The notes below the pieces were generated by a model, which had not been told where the DNA came from, did no database searches, and saw only the letters and a list, made by a program, of their open reading frames with translations. Of a stretch of DNA of 64,000 nucleotides, positions 63,055 through 64,000 are shown one piece after another. This DNA is from an uncultured Lachnospiraceae bacterium (GTDB taxonomy: Bacteria > Bacillota > Clostridia > Lachnospirales > Lachnospiraceae): assembly GCA_910584845.1 (NCBI GenBank), contig CAJUDH010000017.1, positions 7,769 through 71,768 of the forward strand, given 5' to 3'. The position numbers were made by a program, and so were the translations under genes. Each line of letters opens with the position of its first letter. Positions within the stretch are counted from its first letter, which is position 1.

Positions 63055-63618
63055 ATGAATATGGATATAGAAGTAAAATCTCCCGTTGACAGAAAACAAA
63101 TAGAAAAACTAAAGGCCGGAGATTTTGTAAGGATTTACGGAACCATTTATACGGCAAGGGATGCCGCACACAAAAGGATGGAAGAAGCTTTGGAAAGGGG
63201 GGAAGGGCTTCCTTTTGATTTAAAAGGAAACATGATTTATTATATGGGGCCGTCTCCGGCTAGAAAAGGCCGCCCTATTGGTTCTGCCGGTCCGACTACA
63301 GCCAGCAGGATGGACAAATATACGCCACGGCTTTTAGATTTAGGTTTAGGGGCTATGATCGGAAAAGGGAAACGTAGCCAGGAAGTTATTGATTCTATAG
63401 TGAAGAATCAGTCTGTCTATTTTGCGGCCATAGGCGGGGCAGGCGCTTTATTATCAAAAAAAATTGTCTCTTCTAAAATTATTGCCTATGATGATTTGGG
63501 GGCGGAAGCGGTTCGAAAACTAGAGGTGAAAGGTTTTCCGGCAGTGGTTGTTATTGATTCTCAAGGTAATAATCTTTATGAAACAGCAGTTAGAAAATAT
63601 GCCGGAGAAAATAGTTGA
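63055..63618 (+). CDS. fumarate hydratase / tartrate dehydratase beta subunit
   Basis: This 187-residue protein is the C-terminal half of class I fumarases. GDFVRIYGTIYTARDAAHKR, IYYMGPSPARKGRPIGSAGP and TTASRMDKYTPRLLDLGLGA are family segments. Catalytic and substrate residues lie in these loops. It follows the alpha subunit by 23 bases with AAAAGG before the ATG, so the two are made together as a complex. Confidence 0.94.
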   Translation: MNMDIEVKSPVDRKQIEKLKAGDFVRIYGTIYTARDAAHKRMEEALERGEGLPFDLKGNMIYYMGPSPARKGRPIGSAGPTTASRMDKYTPRLLDLGLGAMIGKGKRSQEVIDSIVKNQSVYFAAIGGAGALLSKKIVSSKIIAYDDLGAEAVRKLEVKGFPAVVVIDSQGNNLYETAVRKYAGENS

Positions 63619-63706
63619 AAAATGGTAACTAGATATAGGAGGAAAATGGTATAAAAATCTATATTTAGTATAGGAAAAAAAAGATAAAAATAATGAAAAA
63701 TATGGG

Positions 63707-63735
63707 TTGACAAGCTTGTGTTTTTCTATTATAAT
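63707..63735 (+). promoter_or_regulatory. consensus promoter of tRNA-Ser
   Basis: TTGACA and TATAAT are perfect hexamers with a 17-base spacer. They lie about 60 bases upstream of the tRNA. Confidence 0.85.
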
Positions 63736-63795
63736 CGGTAATGCGCTTCGGAATGGTAGAAACATTCATAAGCGTGAACATTGAAATAGTCATAC

Positions 63796-63883
63796 GGAGA
63801 AATACTCAAGAGGCCGAAGAGGCGCCCCTGCTAAGGGTGTAGGTCGGGCAACCGGCGCGAGGGTTCAAATCCCTCTTTCTCCG
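63796..63883 (+). tRNA. tRNA-Ser(GCT)
   Basis: This 88-nt tRNA has acceptor GGAGAAA/TTTCTCC and discriminator G. The anticodon stem-loop is CCCC-TGCTAAG-GGG-like with GCT. A long class II variable arm (TAGGTCGGGCAACCGGCGC) precedes the T-arm GAGGGTTCAAATCCCTC. No CCA is encoded. It reads AGC/AGU codons. Confidence 0.95.
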
Positions 63884-63899
63884 CTCTATTTCAAACTGG

Positions 63900-63923
63900 T
63901 TTTTCCGGATTAAGCCGGAAAAA
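63900..63923. other. 9-bp hairpin after tRNA-Ser
   Basis: TTTTTCCGG and CCGGAAAAA pair around ATTAAG. The T-run is in the first arm, so on the + strand it is not a classical terminator. It may aid tRNA 3' processing or stop antisense transcription. Confidence 0.4.
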
Positions 63924-63948
63924 AGAAATTAAAAAAAGAAAAAAAGTG

Positions 63949-63977
63949 TTGACAAACCTGGTAAAGAGTGGTAAGAT
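63949..63977 (+). promoter_or_regulatory. promoter at the right edge, possibly for an rRNA or tRNA operon
   Basis: TTGACA and TAAGAT are spaced by 17 bases. The following AACGAGTTGCCGCTGAAGAG looks like an RNA-operon leader, but the product lies outside the window. Confidence 0.6.
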
Positions 63978-64000
63978 AAACGAGTTGCCGCTGAAGAGCC

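Noticed and set aside
1..64000. CRISPR array or insertion sequence
   Set aside because: No regularly spaced repeats and no transposase with terminal inverted repeats were seen.

Overview
The window is a piece of a Clostridia chromosome (Bacillota, most likely Lachnospiraceae) that contains the replication origin. The evidence is the gene order rpmH-rnpA-yidD-yidC-jag-mnmE-mnmG-rsmG and parA-parB to the left of dnaA, and dnaN-yaaA-recF-gyrB-gyrA to its right. Other support comes from purine-rich Shine-Dalgarno sequences, sporulation-linked genes (yyaC, ricT, the spoIIIJ-type yidC/jag pair) and Bacillus-type parS sites. The species was not identified.

Layout. (1) Positions 1-2529 are the right end of an integrated mobile element. 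It has a Rep_trans-type rolling-circle initiator cut by the window edge, a G/C-armed inverted repeat beside it that resembles a nick site, small ribbon-helix-helix proteins, a coiled-coil protein, several large ssDNA-type hairpins, and a 45-nt copy of the 3' half of a tRNA-Lys(CTT) gene that marks the attachment site. (2) 2605-9184 holds dTDP-rhamnose genes (rfbA, rfbB, rfbD; no rfbC), glmM, and leuA. (3) 9191-28577 is mixed: a lone tyrosine recombinase, a GH36 alpha-galactosidase, gdhA, an ABC-F ATPase, a small XRE regulator, an NSS symporter, mtnN, pgi, transketolase, and several poorly characterised envelope or sporulation-type proteins. (4) 28649-34431 is a leftward operon resembling the Bacillus yaaO-to-yabC region: decarboxylase, guanylate-kinase-like protein, holB, ricT, a tRNA methyltransferase and rsmI. 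It starts from a promoter whose -35 box lies in a perfect palindrome. (5) 34907-52071 is the left arm of the origin: glucokinase, a DUF554 protein, the parAB operon with three parS sites, then rsmG-mnmG-mnmE and jag-yidC-yidD-rnpA-rpmH, nearly all leftward. (6) 52335-61786 is the origin core and right arm, all rightward, with DnaA boxes on both sides of dnaA. (7) 62102-64000 carries a two-subunit fumarase/tartrate dehydratase, tRNA-Ser(GCT), and a strong promoter at the right edge that could drive an rRNA or tRNA operon.

How it fits together. From the origin outwards most genes are co-oriented with replication. Replication initiation (dnaA, dnaN, gyrAB, recF), segregation (parA, parB, parS), membrane insertion (yidC, yidD, jag) and tRNA/rRNA modification (mnmE, mnmG, rsmG) are grouped as in other Bacillota. 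The best places for new biology are the left-end element, the catalytically empty alpha/beta-hydrolase-like protein, the sigma-like/membrane/propeller-like protein ending the parAB operon, the MPN-like/LysM membrane protein, and the lone recombinase.
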